Shown here: one piece after another, positions 1-10,859 of the stretch
Numbering within the stretch: position 1 is the first letter of the stretch
Layout: every line of letters begins with the position of its first letter
Assembly: GCA_014529385.2 (NCBI GenBank)
Contig: CM043942.1
Location: 7,253,001 to 7,317,000, forward strand
DNA from: Adiantum capillus-veneris
Taxonomy: Eukaryota; Streptophyta; Polypodiopsida; Polypodiales; Pteridaceae
Direction of reading: 5' to 3'
Length of the DNA: 64,000 nucleotides
Position numbers and translations under genes: made by a program
The notes under the pieces: model-generated
The model's input: only the letters and a program-made list of their open reading frames with translations
What the model was told of the DNA's origin: nothing
Database searches by the model: none

Positions 1-2
1 AC

Positions 3-386
3 AAAGAGGACTTCTTTATCTCTCCTCTCAAGCATGAGGATGTAATCCTAGGGGCACCATGGTTTGATCGCATGGCTGCCAATGTTAAATTCCCTGAAAG
101 GAGAATCTCCTTTAAGTTCAAGAAAAAAGATATATATATAGATGCTAAGGAAATGGGTAACACTATATCCATTGTACATACACAAGCTTTCAACAAGTCA
201 ATTAAGAGCTCTATTTCCATGTACATGATTTTTGTTAAAGATTCTCAAAAGGAACCTAATGTTTTAGCAAAAGAAAATATACACAACCAAAAGGAATTAG
301 AGTTATCCAATTTTCTTAAGGGGTTTCAAGATGTCTTTATTGAAGACATCCCTTGTGAGCTACCTCCTTGTGGGACGCATGCCTAA
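3..386 (+). pseudogene. Element A protease C-terminus and linker to RT (partial)
   Basis: The reading frame is open from base 3, with no start because the gene continues to the left. It contains I-L-G-A-P-W-F near base 47, the C-terminal flap-side motif of retropepsins (usually ILGxxW). About 90 residues of variable linker follow, then F-x-D-V-F-x-E-D-I-P and E-L-P-P, which precede the RT domain in chromovirus polyproteins. True coding sequence stops at 368, where element B begins. The last few codons to the stop at 384-386 are LTR sequence. The catalytic Asp of the protease is outside the window. Confidence 0.8.
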
Positions 387-1290
387 CCTCACCATCCTAT
401 CTTATTGCAGTATTAGCAAGAACCACGATTAATTTGTCAAACCATGGGACAAAGCTGACTCGACTAGTGCATAGAGGCTACAAGAGGTTGTCAATATCTC
501 GGAAAAAAACTAACAACTTGCATCTAACTCAGGCTACACTCAAGTGACTGAAATCACCAAAAGCCAATCTCTCATCGGCAAGCAAATCACATATGTTACA
601 GCATCAAATGACATCCAAACGTAATGAAACTTCTAGGACAAGTGTATAAGACCTAAGCACACAGGCCTATGGCCTCAATCCCCACTTTAGGTCAAGTTCC
701 AATATCGCGATTATTAGCAGTAGTGGATTTTTAACCTAGTCTTTTGTGACCCAGAATGCATCTAAATGCTTATCAATGATGCCCCAATACCCCGCCTATG
801 CTTAGTTTTTGATTTAAAAGTGTAAATTCCTAGTTACGATGAAATTAGTAGGCCGCAGGTCGGCGACGCCAAAAGCTACGAAATACTGTGAATGGCTTAC
901 GTCACTGCGTAGAGCTCTTACCTGCATTTGCAATGAAACAAACGCAATCGCAATGTGACAACCGGAGAGGGAGTAGGAAGCGCGAGAAGGAGAGAAGTGA
1001 GCGCCGTTAGCTCATGCTGTGTATTTCTTATCCAAAACTTGTAAAAAACTTACAAAAATTGTCTTTTATACCTTAGCCAAGGTTTTTGAGTGGTCAAAAC
1101 TAATAATCTGGAGTTCTACCAAAGCAGGGAATTGACTGGCTGATACAATCTGGAAGCTTGTAGCCCCGGCTCATTAATTACAAAGTTTACCAAGAAAATA
1201 GGAGTTACAATATCCCTGATTTATCAAAATAATAATTGTTTTACAAGGAGAACTCCAAAAAATGGTGTTCGCGTTAGCTTGCTGCTAACA
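369..1290 (-). repeat. 3' LTR of element B (922 bp)
   Basis: Complete LTR. On the minus strand it starts TGTTAGCAGCAAGC at 1290 and ends GCGTCCCACA at 369. It aligns along its whole length with the LTR at 42716-43623 in the opposite orientation (element E). On the minus strand it carries a TATAAAAG box after GGCTAAGG, near 1062-1069. A copy of the AATCGCGATT palindromic motif lies near 700-718. It abuts the target duplication CTCCT at 364-368 and the polypurine tract at 1291. Confidence 0.92.
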
Positions 1291-1303
1291 TTCCCCCCCT
1301 CCT
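1291..1303 (-). promoter_or_regulatory. Polypurine tract of element B
   Basis: The minus-strand sequence AGGAGGGGGGGAA directly precedes the TGTTAGC start of the 3' LTR. This is the plus-strand DNA priming site used in reverse transcription. The same tract precedes the LTR of element E at 42703-42715, and a related one precedes the LTR of element F at 46884-46896. Confidence 0.9.
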
Positions 1304-4300
1304 CGCTTGTGTCGTCCCTTGACACAGCTTTATGGGCTGAAGTTGTCTTCGGGTTGACGGCGGACGAGGCGGTCCTTCAGTGCTTCCAGTGCTTTTTGGT
1401 ATCTGATTTTGCGTTCTTTGTCAGGAACTTGCAAAAATTGCAAGGTGACTTGGTTTTTCAGTTCCACCGCTGAGTAGCCTACAAATCTGGATGTGAGGTT
1501 GCTTATCACCGTTGCAAATATCTTCGTTCGCTAGGTGAAGAATCCAGTGTAGAATGCTTCTTCAAAGGCTAGCATATTATGCGATGGTAGGAACATGCAT
1601 CTGGCATAGAATCCGTAAAGGATTTCTTCTGAAGGTTTCCCACTCAGATCATAGCATAAGCCTTTGTACCCTTCTAAGAATGAGAGCCATGGAGCTCCTG
1701 TCTGCTCAGGCTCATTGGAAACCTAGATGCATGTGAGTAGCATCATGAAGATCTTATATAACATTGCATAGGAGCGATCTGGTAGACTCTTGAAGAATGT
1801 CATGGCGCTCGTTAGGGTTTTCACCGTGTATTCTTCCGTTGCTTGGCCTTTCTTTGGAGCTGGCAGCCTCGGGAAATTGAGCCATGTTGGCCTTTTCTTC
1901 TACAGTGCTTCATGCGCTTGCCATGTCCTTACTCTAGGTACAGGACAAAATGTTGGATCCTTCTACAAGGCTGCAGGTGCTCTTGTGAACAGAATCAGGT
2001 ACCTCAGATTCTTGTTCAACCAGCTTAACCTCCACTTCGGGTGGTCTTTATCTGTGCCATCTTCTTGCATATCCTTGTACAACCTTTCTTTTACCTGTAA
2101 GAGTTCTACCTTGATGAGAGGGTATGATAGGGATTGCTGGTGCCATTGAGCGTTGATTTGATTGGGAGTGAGTTGAGTGACGTTGACAGAGTGTAAAACT
2201 CTCAACTCCCAATCCATAGCGGCCTTCCCACTTCTCATCCACCTCTAAGGTGATCTTTTCCTTCAGTGCATCTTCTTCAGCTTTTGACAGCTGGACCATT
2301 GGCACTGTATCTTCGTCAGTAATGTGGACCTGAAAGTCTTCATCACCACTCGGCTTTGCTGTAGAGTGCGTCTTAAATTCAGCAAACGAGACTGAGGGAA
2401 TGTCAATTTGGGGTGGCTCTGAAGTGCATGCCTCTTCCTGTGTGTCAGGCTTTCCATCTCTGAGGAGTTGATTCATGCGCTTCAGTTCTGCAATCTCCTT
2501 TAGGAGATCCTCCTATCTTTGGACCCGCATCAGTTCCAGGTCTCTGCGCTGTGACTGTTCAAGCTTCAATTCTAGTTCTAAATCTTTGTTTTTCTTTCCA
2601 AGTGCCTTGTACACTTCATCTGTCCCCTTGATCGAGGCCACGACTGGATTTTCTTTGATTTGCCGCAAGAAAATGGCTTGATCGTTGATTCCCTATTCGA
2701 AATATTGTAGAGAAGCGTTGGCTACATCTACTGCACTTGAATTTTCTGAGCTGACAGAGAGGTGGTAAGAAGTTCATTCGTCACTTCTATCAGCTGCTCG
2801 TTTTTCACCTTGCAGGCATCAGATAACTTAGTGAGGAGGTCACCTAACTCCTCCATTTTCTTTTCTTGTTTATCCCTGGCTATCTGATGCTATTCCGCTT
2901 CTGTCTTTAGCTCTTGCACTTGCCTTTGGAGATCAGTGATAGTAATCATCCTGTCGTCGAGCTCTCCTTGAAGAGCATCGATGACCATTTCTAGTTCCTT
3001 GGCCTTTGTGCTACGGTTTAAGGCTGCTGAGCGGAGTTTCTCCGTCATGTATTGCATCTGCCTTGCATACTTGTTTACTTATAAGATGACTTTGTCATTG
3101 GACTGCCACTCCTCCTATCCTGCTAGTTGGCATGTGTCTGCAGCCTCCTGTGTTGCTTCTTGCCGTGTTGTAAGTGCTGGTGACACTGTAGAGGTGGATG
3201 GTTGTTCTTCTTTTTGGCCATCTTGAGGCTTGGATGCCTCGGAAGTTTCTGGCTGAGTGGAAGTTGGTGTGGCCTCAACCCTTACCGTCTCTCCAAGTGT
3301 TGGCCTTTCTGCCTTCTCTGACTCGGGCTCTTTCTCATGTGTAGTGGTATTCTCTCTTTCTGTATCTACCTCCTTATCAGTTTCTTGTGTCGTTTTTTGA
3401 GTTTCTACTGCTGCTGCCTGCTCTGGTTCTAGCTCAGCTTCTTTTTCCTCATGTCGTTCGGTATGGTCAGCTTTTTGTGTAGCTTCTATTTGGTGGGTGA
3501 CTTCAGAATCTTTTTCTTTTTCGGTCTTGACTTCTTCATGGGTATCTTGGCCTGGCGATGATGGTGGTGGACTTGGCATGGGTTGGTCCTGTTGTTCCGG
3601 CGGTGGTGAGGTGGGTCGGGGAGATGCCTGGCTTTTCTCTTGAGTAGCCGCTTCCTCAGCTTTCTTTGCCGCTTCTTCTTCCTCTTTCAGCTTTAAGGCT
3701 TCGGCCTCTTGGTACATTCTTTCTAAATAATCTCTTGGATCATCGGCCTCTTTTCTTGTATGATGCTTTGTTCGAAGTCCTTTTAGACTTGTGGGTACCC
3801 ACTTTTTTGGGTCCTTTCCTTGTGCTTGCCTACTGCACTGGTAAGCAGGTTTTTCTCTTTCAAATCATTGCTTGTTTTTGAGCTGACCCCTCTTGGTGGG
3901 CAGCCACAACTTTCCTCTTCATCTCCTCCCTTCTATCTCTCTTTTCTTTGTTGTTAGAGCTTTCTCTACTGTGTCGCTTCGATGAGCTATCATCTGATTC
4001 ATCACTTGATTTAAAAGATCTTTTACTTGATCTTGTAGCTCTTGGAGAGGGTTGTGTTGCCAAGATCCATGTATTTTGATCCGAGGCAGGCGGTAGGTTG
4101 TCAGCCATGCTGATGGCATGATAGGCTATTCTTATCAACACTTCTGGCGCGCCCAAGTATGTGATTTTACCCTCCTTCTTGGTGGCCTTTAGTGTGGTCA
4201 AGAAATACTGCACATGGTCCACAGGCTGCCTTGTTGTTGACTTCAGAACTTGAGTAAAGGTGGTGGCCACGACGTGACTTGGTGTCGTGTACCTTGGTGG

Positions 4301-4844
4301 CCTTTTTGCCAGGAAATGGAAGTGTTGATGGTACAGACGGGCTGGCTCTTCCACCTGTTTGTGGATGAGATCGGCGAATGTAGCTGCGGCTATCTCCTTG
4401 GTAAATGTGCCCGCGGTTTTCCTGTCTCTTGCCTGCACGGTCATTCCTTCAGTGGGCAGTCTGAGTGCCTCTGCCACTATTTCTTTTGTAATTACAACCT
4501 CAAACTTGCTCCCTTGGGTGTCTGATATCTGGGCGGTTCCATCTTCTTTAATGGTGGATAGAAGCTCATAAGCTTTCTGAAAGTCCACTCCTCAAGGCTC
4601 TTGTTCGTAAAAATGTCGTAGCCCCAACTTGCGGTTAGCTTCTTTGGTTTCTGGCTTTGCAGCTACATCGTATACCTCTTTAGGCAAGAGGTGAAACTCC
4701 ACCTGATGCCCTTCTTCACTCTTGAACCTGCCAGTGAAGACCGTGGTGTTGTGTTCTTCCAGCTGTTCTTTGAAAAGATACGATACTTTTACCGCCTTGA
4801 TTAACTCGGGGTCAGTTGATAGGCAGGAAATTCTTGTAGTTTCT
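1304..4844 (-). pseudogene. Element B 3' ORF (B-ORF3), main part; unknown function, degraded
   Basis: This minus-strand coding region lies between the element C insertion and the polypurine tract. It continues the 22998-23040 fragment. The longest open pieces are 4592-4844, 3860-4588, 3115-3717 and 2048-2476. Recognisable segments in order are: an N-terminal part with E-Q-L-E-E-x-N-T-T-V-F; a part with R-D-R-K-T-x-G-T-F-T-K-E and F-A-D-L-I; a Ser-rich tail; a Lys/Glu-rich, Pro/Thr-rich low-complexity stretch (about 2500-3717) absent from the copy in element E; and a C-terminal half with M-V-Q-L-S-K-A-E-E-D-A-L and L-C-Y-D-L-S. Copies in elements E and F match the flanking parts, so it is a real family protein. 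I do not recognise the domain. It has no zinc knuckle, protease or polymerase motif. Stops and a one-base shift near 4820 make this copy non-functional. Confidence 0.7.
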
Positions 4845-5106
4845 TGTGCGCTCCTTGCCGCACTGTCGAAGCAAGGGACTTGCCTAACACTGTGTGCGAG
4901 CCATAGACGGCTCCAAGCACACAACTAGCTTAACTAGTAAGCTCAAAAGAAGGCAATGGTATGTCACTCACCGCTCTATGCTCCTGCCGTGGAGGATTCC
5001 TCGCCGCGAAGAAGAAGGAGACGCCGCTACGTCGCACTCAACCACTTCACTGCCGTCGTGCCGCCGCAATGCTCAATCACACACACACACACACTCTCTC
5101 TCTCTC

Positions 5107-5143
<37 letters not shown>

Positions 5144-5376
5144 CACAAGGAGATGGACCAAGAGCACCTTTCTTGCATTGCACAAATGAGAGAATGAGTG
5201 AATTTTAGGTTTAGTTGGCTTTTATATGAGCTCGCCCCATTCACACTTGGGCACCCATGCTTAGCCAACTAATCCCTTGGATGTTCCAGTTAGAGTGCGC
5301 CTCTCATCGGCGATCACTCTTACCCTTTTCCTATTGGACCAACAAGCTCGGTACCTGACTCTACCAAATAAATAAT
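4845..5376 (-). repeat. 3' LTR of element C, truncated at its start
   Basis: It matches the 5' LTR (22408-22992) from the GCGCACA end inwards for about 530 bp. It contains CA and CT microsatellites (about 5081-5140) and the minus-strand TATAAAAG box near 5218. At 5376 similarity to the LTR stops and the sequence switches directly to 3' untranslated sequence equivalent to 60900-61090 of element H. The LTR start, the polypurine tract and about 1 kb of 3' untranslated region have therefore been deleted. Confidence 0.88.
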
Positions 5377-5751
5377 GATTTTTAAACCCAGACAAGTGAT
5401 TATGACAAAAAATTACATTGAATTAAATGTTTGATACTAAGCAAATGCGGTGAATATTAGGCTACCAATCACAATTAAAGCAGACAAACATGGATGCAAA
5501 ATACATAGGGGCAATGCTAATGGACAAAAAACACCTGTTTGTGTTGATGGTCGCGCTTGATCTTAAGTGTGACCGAGAGAAAGGTTCCATGAAGGTCCAA
5601 ATCCTATCAATAGCAACAGGCTCCTATACACCTAGGAAACAAAAGGAATACCTCCAGGAGGCACATTAGTGGAAAAAGGTACCAACACTTATTGAACACA
5701 ACAAAAAACATAAGGAACCCTAACCTAATTATTTGCACTCTCCCTAGAGAG
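5377..5751 (-). other. Element C 3' untranslated region, internally deleted
   Basis: No coding sequence. It is collinear with the part of element H that follows its 3' ORF (about 60734-61090). A block shared by both includes the minus-strand equivalents of GTGCCTCCTGGAGGTATTCC and CCATGTTTGTCTGC. The strong conservation of this non-coding block in two diverged elements suggests a structural or packaging role, but nothing in the sequence proves it. Confidence 0.7.
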
Positions 5752-6174
5752 TCAAGGGAATAGGATATTGTAGAGGTTGGGGGGAAACCCTAAGGCTAAA
5801 CCCCTATCCTCGTCGTCGAGATAAACAAAGTCATCATCCATGAGACCATATGTGCCATCCGTGTAGTCCTGTAAATTTTCTTCTTCATCATAGGTGCCCA
5901 TGTTTACTAAGAAGGTCACTAGACGCCTATAGTCATCTTGGTCAAAAGGGTAGGCTTGTGCAATGGGAGAAACACTCTCTACTAAGTATGGATCAGACGT
6001 GGTCAAGAGACGTATCAGCCATTCTAATTCCTCAAAATTCCTCTCACATGCTAGCGTACCTATCAAATCCCATTCACATGCAAGCACTGGAAAGACCATG
6101 TGAAACATTTCTAAAAAGTAACGAGGGTACCTCTCACCCAAGGCAGGAGTGGATGACTCTAGCGTACTAGCCAT
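5752..6174 (-). CDS. Element C 3' ORF (C/H-ORF3): conserved acidic protein of unknown function
   Basis: Open frame of about 140 codons starting ATG-GCT at 6174. I chose this start because element H has the matching ATG-GCT (60311) and because both have a CAG splice-acceptor-like site two bases upstream. The protein has a conserved core C-E-W-D-L-I then L-A-C-E-R-N-F-E-E-L-E-W-L-I-R-L. A strongly acidic stretch follows, and it ends D-E-D-R-G-L-A-L-G then L-Y-N-I-L-F-P. Identity to the H copy is roughly 60 percent by eye, with both frames open. It has no signal peptide, membrane segment or known retroelement domain that I can see, so it is not a typical envelope protein. It lies after the polyprotein stop, behind a polypurine tract and TATA box (6314-6415). 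Function unknown. Confidence 0.75.
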   Translation of the reverse strand: MASTLESSTPALGERYPRYFLEMFHMVFPVLACEWDLIGTLACERNFEELEWLIRLLTTSDPYLVESVSPIAQAYPFDQDDYRRLVTFLVNMGTYDEEENLQDYTDGTYGLMDDDFVYLDDEDRGLALGFPPNLYNILFP

Positions 6175-6313
6175 ATCTGTACACACAAATAGATGATGGT
6201 TAGAGTGCAAATATTACAAGGGTTGTGTTCTTGTGCATAATTTGTTTTTATGATTTTGTGTTATGGCTCTTGATCTTTTACTTTTTTATCTTGTTTTTGT
6301 GAGTATAAGTCTT

Positions 6314-6415
6314 TATATATACATTCCCTAAGATTGGAGATTAAGAGGTCAGGGAGAAAGGTTGAGAGGGAAGCAAGTGAATAATGGATGTCCACAAACA
6401 CTCCCCCCTTCCTTG
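6314..6415 (-). promoter_or_regulatory. Internal polypurine tract and TATA box upstream of the element C 3' ORF
   Basis: On the minus strand, AAGGAAGGGGGGAGTGTTTG (about 6396-6415) lies a few bases after the polyprotein stop. About 75 bases further on is GGGAATGTATATATA, with the TATA box at 6314-6321. The 3' ORF begins about 140 bases past the TATA box, after a CAG at 6177-6179. The whole arrangement is repeated in element H at 60036-60310. I infer a second promoter or a spliced leader for the 3' ORF. Confidence 0.5.
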
Positions 6416-6421
6416 GATAGA

Positions 6422-7729
6422 TCATACCGTTTGAAATGATGTCGTCACCCTTTGAAACCAGTTGTTCCAAGTTGTTATAGGTGAAGATTTTTGCCAGTAG
6501 TTTTCTATTACCTTAGGTGCCTCGTCGAGTTGCAAGGGTGGTAAGGTACTCTCCCAGGATCGAACTTGAAGTGGTTCATCAGGTGATTCTTGAACACTGG
6601 AAGGTGTGGATTCCTTTGTAGCTTCATGGAGGTCCACTATTGTAGGTGGAGGCTGTGTAGAAGCTTTTACCTCTATGGATGTATTACATGAGGAGCTAGA
6701 AGCTTCATGGAACTCCCCCCTTCCTGAGCTAGGTGGAATAAATTGGTTTTGCCTTGGAGCCCAAACTAGCTCTGGACTAGGTGTGTAGCATTTTGTGATC
6801 TTTTCCTTCCCACGGTCTGCCATTGGCTTTAGCGTTAGACTGTTTGACTCATATGGGTTTGTTGTCGATAGGGAAGGTCACATTTTACGTTTAGGTACCC
6901 AAATTTGCTCATTTCCATCATAGTACCCTTGGGCTTCTAATAGTCGTTTTGGAATCCATTGTGATTTGGTCTTGACTCTCCTAGAGCACGCTCTTGGTTT
7001 TCCAGGGAAATTTTTTCTTGGAATGGATGGGAGGGTTGAGGTAGTTGGAAGTAAGGCCTTGGGGACCCATTGATATGTACTCTTAGGTCGTGCAGGTTGA
7101 GTACTTGCAATATTACTGCTCGCTGCAACTACAAGTGTTGAAGTGCTAGGTTCATGGGTAGCCAGCAAAGACGAGTTAACCACCTTGGCTTGTGAATGTT
7201 GGCTATCCTTCAACTTTGCTAGAGTTTGCAACGTAGGTGACTTTGCTTGAATGATAGGGGTAAGAGTCGGTGGTCGCATCGTGACACTACCAGTATCCCA
7301 ATCAATAGTGCATTTGGTTGCCAACATCCACGTGCGTCCCAGGTTTACGTTGCCTTCCATAGCTCCCACGGGCATGACTAGAAACCTCTGCACTATGCTT
7401 CCATTGTCATAGACAACACGGGTCTGAAGGACTCCAAGAATAGAAGTTTTCTTTTTATTAATGCCCTTGACTTGCATCGTACTCGGGGATAGGGTCGGTT
7501 TCCCTGATTAACACCAAACTCCATAGGATAACAAATTGTGTTTAGCTCCCGTATCTAATAAGGCATTGTATAGTACTTTTCCATAGGGGCTATTTAGCTC
7601 AATTGGGTATCGTAGGGGTGGATCAGATTCTAATGAGTCGTCATTTGTGTCTTTGAAAAACACTTGCGTCAATTCCCAGATTAGCCTCTCGTTGGCATCT
7701 AAGACATTGTTGTCGTTCTCGAGCCTCAA
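6422..7729 (-). pseudogene. Element C polyprotein tail: second retropepsin domain and W-V-P-K repeat region
   Basis: This follows integrase. The piece 7508-7729 contains A-L-L-D-T-G-A-K-H-N-L-L-S, a canonical D-T-G-A retropepsin active site. After a stop or shift near 7500, the piece 6878-7477 carries the rest of the fold, ending near N-L-G-R-T-W-M. The later part has a repeated W-V/I-P-K motif (Y-Q-W-V-P-K, Q-W-I-P-K-R-L-L-E, Q-I-W-V-P-K). The last piece, 6422-6823, has E-L-V-W-A-P and a Ser-rich segment and ends F-Q-T-V-stop at 6422, as in element H. Element B has the same two parts after its integrase, so this belongs to the family polyprotein. It is broken here by stops near 7508 and 6878. 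Confidence 0.75.
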
Positions 7730-8798
7730 CTCTTGCTTGGATTTTTCTAAGCTCTGCTTGTTCCTTGGCAGCCTTCTTTTGATGGATGGCTTGCAACTCT
7801 TCCTGGCTTAGAGGATCATAATATCTTTTGAATTTACTCCCATTAAGGAATCCAATGGTTTCAACTCCATCTAGAGTCTCCACACGAATGGTGCCTTGCG
7901 GGGTAATTTCACACACTCGATATGGTCCCTTACCAGCGTATTTCAATTTTTTCTTTTCATTACGTACCCCGTACATAAGAACTTTATCACCAACCTTGAT
8001 GTCTTTATCCTTTAAATGGCTATCAAACCACTTCTTTCTCCTATCCTTCTCCACTAGAGCATTTCACACAGCTAATTGCCTCTCTTCATCTAGCCTTTCC
8101 AGGATATATAATCGCTCAACTAAGGGGTTACCATCCCAACCTTCTCGAGAAGCTACTCGAAGACTAGGAATGACAAACTCCCATGGCATAACTGCTTCTT
8201 GGCCATACACCATCTTAAACAATGTGCAATTAATAGCAACTTTATACGTAGTACGATAAGCCCATAAAGTTGATGTAAGCTTTAGGTCCCAATCAGTGCG
8301 ATGAGCCTCAATTGTCTTTGTCAAAATGGAGATGAGAGTTTTGTTGGTACTCTCAGTTTGGCCATTTGCTTGGGGATAATAGGGTGTAGACTTGTGGTGA
8401 GATATCATGAAGTTTGATGTGAGTTCTTTTATTACTTCATTTATAAAATGAGTTCCATTGTCACTCACAAGTTCAAAGGGGCATCCAAAACTGGTGATAA
8501 TGTTCTCAAAGAGGAACTTAGCCGTGGTTTTTGCATCCGCCTTCCGTGTTGCTTTTGCTTTAGCCCATTTGGTTACATAGTCGGTAGCCACAATGATATA
8601 CCGTGATTGCGTGTTACGTGCAGCCGGACTAATCGGTCCTACAAAGTCTAAGCCCCACTTTTCAAATGGTTGGGTTACCCTGATGGGATGTAGAGGTATC
8701 CTATCCCTTCTTTGTGGCTTCTTGAAGCGTTGGCATTCATCACATCCCTTTGCAAAAAGTGATGCATCCTTAAACAGAGTGGGCCACCAATAGCCTGA
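7641..8798 (-). pseudogene. Element C integrase core and C-terminal domain
   Basis: Same reading frame as the RT upstream. The catalytic triad is visible: first Asp in V-A-T-D-Y-V-T-K-W, second Asp in V-S-D-N-G-T-H-F, and Glu in G-Q-T-E-S-T-N. Residues after TGA 8064-8066 continue with K-K-W-F-D-S-H-L and a beta-rich C-terminal region (G-P-Y-R-V-C-E-I). A Gln/Lys/Glu-rich, probably helical tail leads into the second protease. No chromodomain is present, which separates this element from A. The only breaks are TAG at 8799-8801 and TGA at 8064-8066, both easily explained by C-to-T transitions. Confidence 0.85.
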
Positions 8799-9671
8799 CT
8801 ATAAGATCTTTCGGGCCGTCAACTTTCCTGAAAAGTGACCACCAGCTACGCCCATATGTGCCTCTTGTAGAATATATAAATACTCATCCGCGCGGGCACA
8901 ACATCTAAGAACATCATCTTTTCCTCTCTTATAGAGTTTTCCAGCCAGTAAGCAATAGGGTTCGCATTCCTTGATTAATTTTTGAGCTATATCTTTTCGC
9001 ATCTCTTTGGGTGGAAAACCATTAACTAAGAAGTTAACAATCTTTTCACTCCATTCAGGCATTGTCTCAACAATGAACAAAGGAGTATCAGGAAATTCAT
9101 CATCAACCCCCGTAGGAGATTCGCCATTAGGGATACGAGATAAATGATCCGCCATGACATGTTTTCTCCCAGGCCTCACAACAACGGTGAAGTCAAACTC
9201 AAGAAGAATTAACAGCCATCGTGCAATTCGACCTGTGGAACACGGCTTGTTTACCAAATATAGCAATGCTTGATGATCAACATAAAACAAAAACTTGGTA
9301 GAAAGAAGGTAATAGCGAAATTTCTTTACTGCGTAAATCATAGCTAGACCTTCGCGCTCTGTAGTAGTGTAGTTCATCTTGGCATCATTTAATTGGCGAC
9401 TTGCAAAGCTAATAGGGTAGTCCAATTTATGTTCTCCTGGTTTAGTTAGAACACACCCAATAGCAAAGTTTGATGCATCAATATGCACATGAAAAGGTAC
9501 ATTCCAATCAGGTGTTCGCAGGATTGGAGCACTTGTTAGGGCCTTCTTTAATAACTCATAAGATTGATGACATTCTTCCGTCCAGTGAAACTCGATAAGA
9601 AGCTTGTACAATGGACGCGCTATCTCGGCAAAGTTTAAAATAAACCTTCGATAATAACGAACATGGCCCAT
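8799..9671 (-). pseudogene. Element C RT C-terminus, RNase H and integrase zinc domain
   Basis: One open piece of 290 codons in frame with both neighbours. It begins with the RT thumb (F-M-G-H-V-R-Y-Y-R-R-F). RNase H follows with V-H-I-D-A-S-N, T-T-E-R-E-G-L-A and F-Y-V-D-H-Q-A-L, which supply the D, E and D catalytic residues. After a linker comes the integrase HHCC finger: both His are in E-A-H-M-G-V-A-G-G-H-F, and both Cys (C-D-E-C) lie just beyond the TAG at 8799-8801. That TAG replaces a Gln codon by comparison with related elements. Confidence 0.85.
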
Positions 9672-9686
9672 AAATCTTTGAACTTC

Positions 9687-10853
9687 TTAATAGTTCGTAG
9701 GTGGTGGCGAATCGGCAATGGATTTAATCTTACTCTCATCTGTGGATATCCCGTTCTTGGACACTATATGCCCTAGAATGACTCCATGCTTAACCCAAAA
9801 TTGGCATTTGAAAGGGTTCAATGAGATGCGATAAAATGTGCACCTTTCAAATATTTTTCGTAGATATAACAAATGCTTCTCCCAAGAAGAATAAACACAA
9901 AGGTTGTCTAGGAAAGCTTCACAAAACTCCCTTAGAAATTCTTTAAACGCAGTGTTTATTAATCGTTGGAATGTAGCAGGGGCATTTGTTAAGCCAAAAG
10001 CCATAACACGAAATGCAAACACTCCAAACTCTGTGATAAAAGCAGTTTTAGCTTGGTCCTCTAATGCAATTGTGATTTGATTGTAACCAGAGTACCCATC
10101 TAAAAAGCTATAAGCTTCCTTGCCCGCAACTCTTTCAAGCACATGTTCTGAATATGGCAAGGGATAATGATCTCTCCTAGTGGCTGCATTAACTTTCTTG
10201 AGGTCCACGCACACTCTTAGTTTCACATTCTTTTTTGGCACAATGACTATTGGAGAAACCCATTCTGAGTGCTCAATAGGGTATATGAATTCACATTGGA
10301 TAAGTTTTTCAATCTCCTCTTGTACAATTTTGGGGTACTTAGGATTCATTGGATAGGGTCGTTGCTAGACGGGTTTAGCAATGTTGATCATGGGAATTGT
10401 ATGTTGCACCACAGAAGGTGGAACGCCCTTCATGTCATGATATGTCCAAGCAAAGATATCCTTGTATTCCTTGAGGAGGTCCTTAAGTACATCCTCTTCA
10501 GTTTCAGTAAGGTCTTGAGCAATAAAGAATGGTTTAGACTGCTCACCTGGTTCTGCTAATTCTATCTCTTTAACTATCGTTGGACCATCATAGACTCCAC
10601 TGCTTCCATTGTTAGGTATTCGTTGGGCTTTGGCATACACAACCTTTCGCTCCCCCGTGGTATAAGATTTAAAATGTTCAGGAGCCGTATATAAGTCAGT
10701 AGGCTCTTGTCCTGACAGAGACCTTTCTTTTAGTTCTGCCTCCTTTTGTTGTTGTGCTAACTCTCGGTTTTGACGTCTTCTTATAGTTCGACTCAATTTC
10801 GGCTCTGTAACCTCCAATTGAGCGAGGTCAATGGGTCGCCGGCTGCACCACAT
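9687..10853 (-). pseudogene. Element C linker and reverse transcriptase, active site mutated
   Basis: Two open pieces in one frame, separated by TAG at 10365-10367. Linker 10365-10853 ends with A-W-T-Y-x-D-M-K-G-V. RT 9687-10349 shows S-E-W-V-S-P-I-V-I-V-P-K-K, L-R-V-C-V-D-L-K-K-V-N, F-L-D-G-Y-S-G-Y-N-Q and [13 protein letters not shown]. The catalytic box, normally Y-x-D-D, reads F-L-D-N (9903-9914), so the enzyme would be dead even without the stop codons. TAA at 9687-9689 interrupts the RT/RNase H junction. No frameshift occurs between 12761 and 7641. Confidence 0.88.
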
Positions 10854-10859
10854 GACACT

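Noticed and set aside
5077-5268. Open frames of Cys-Val or Thr-His repeats in several places (also 22539-22730, 52279-52503, 53587-54033, 62286-62657)
   Set aside because: They are translations of TG/CA and CT/AG microsatellites inside LTRs and flanks, with no conservation at the protein level.
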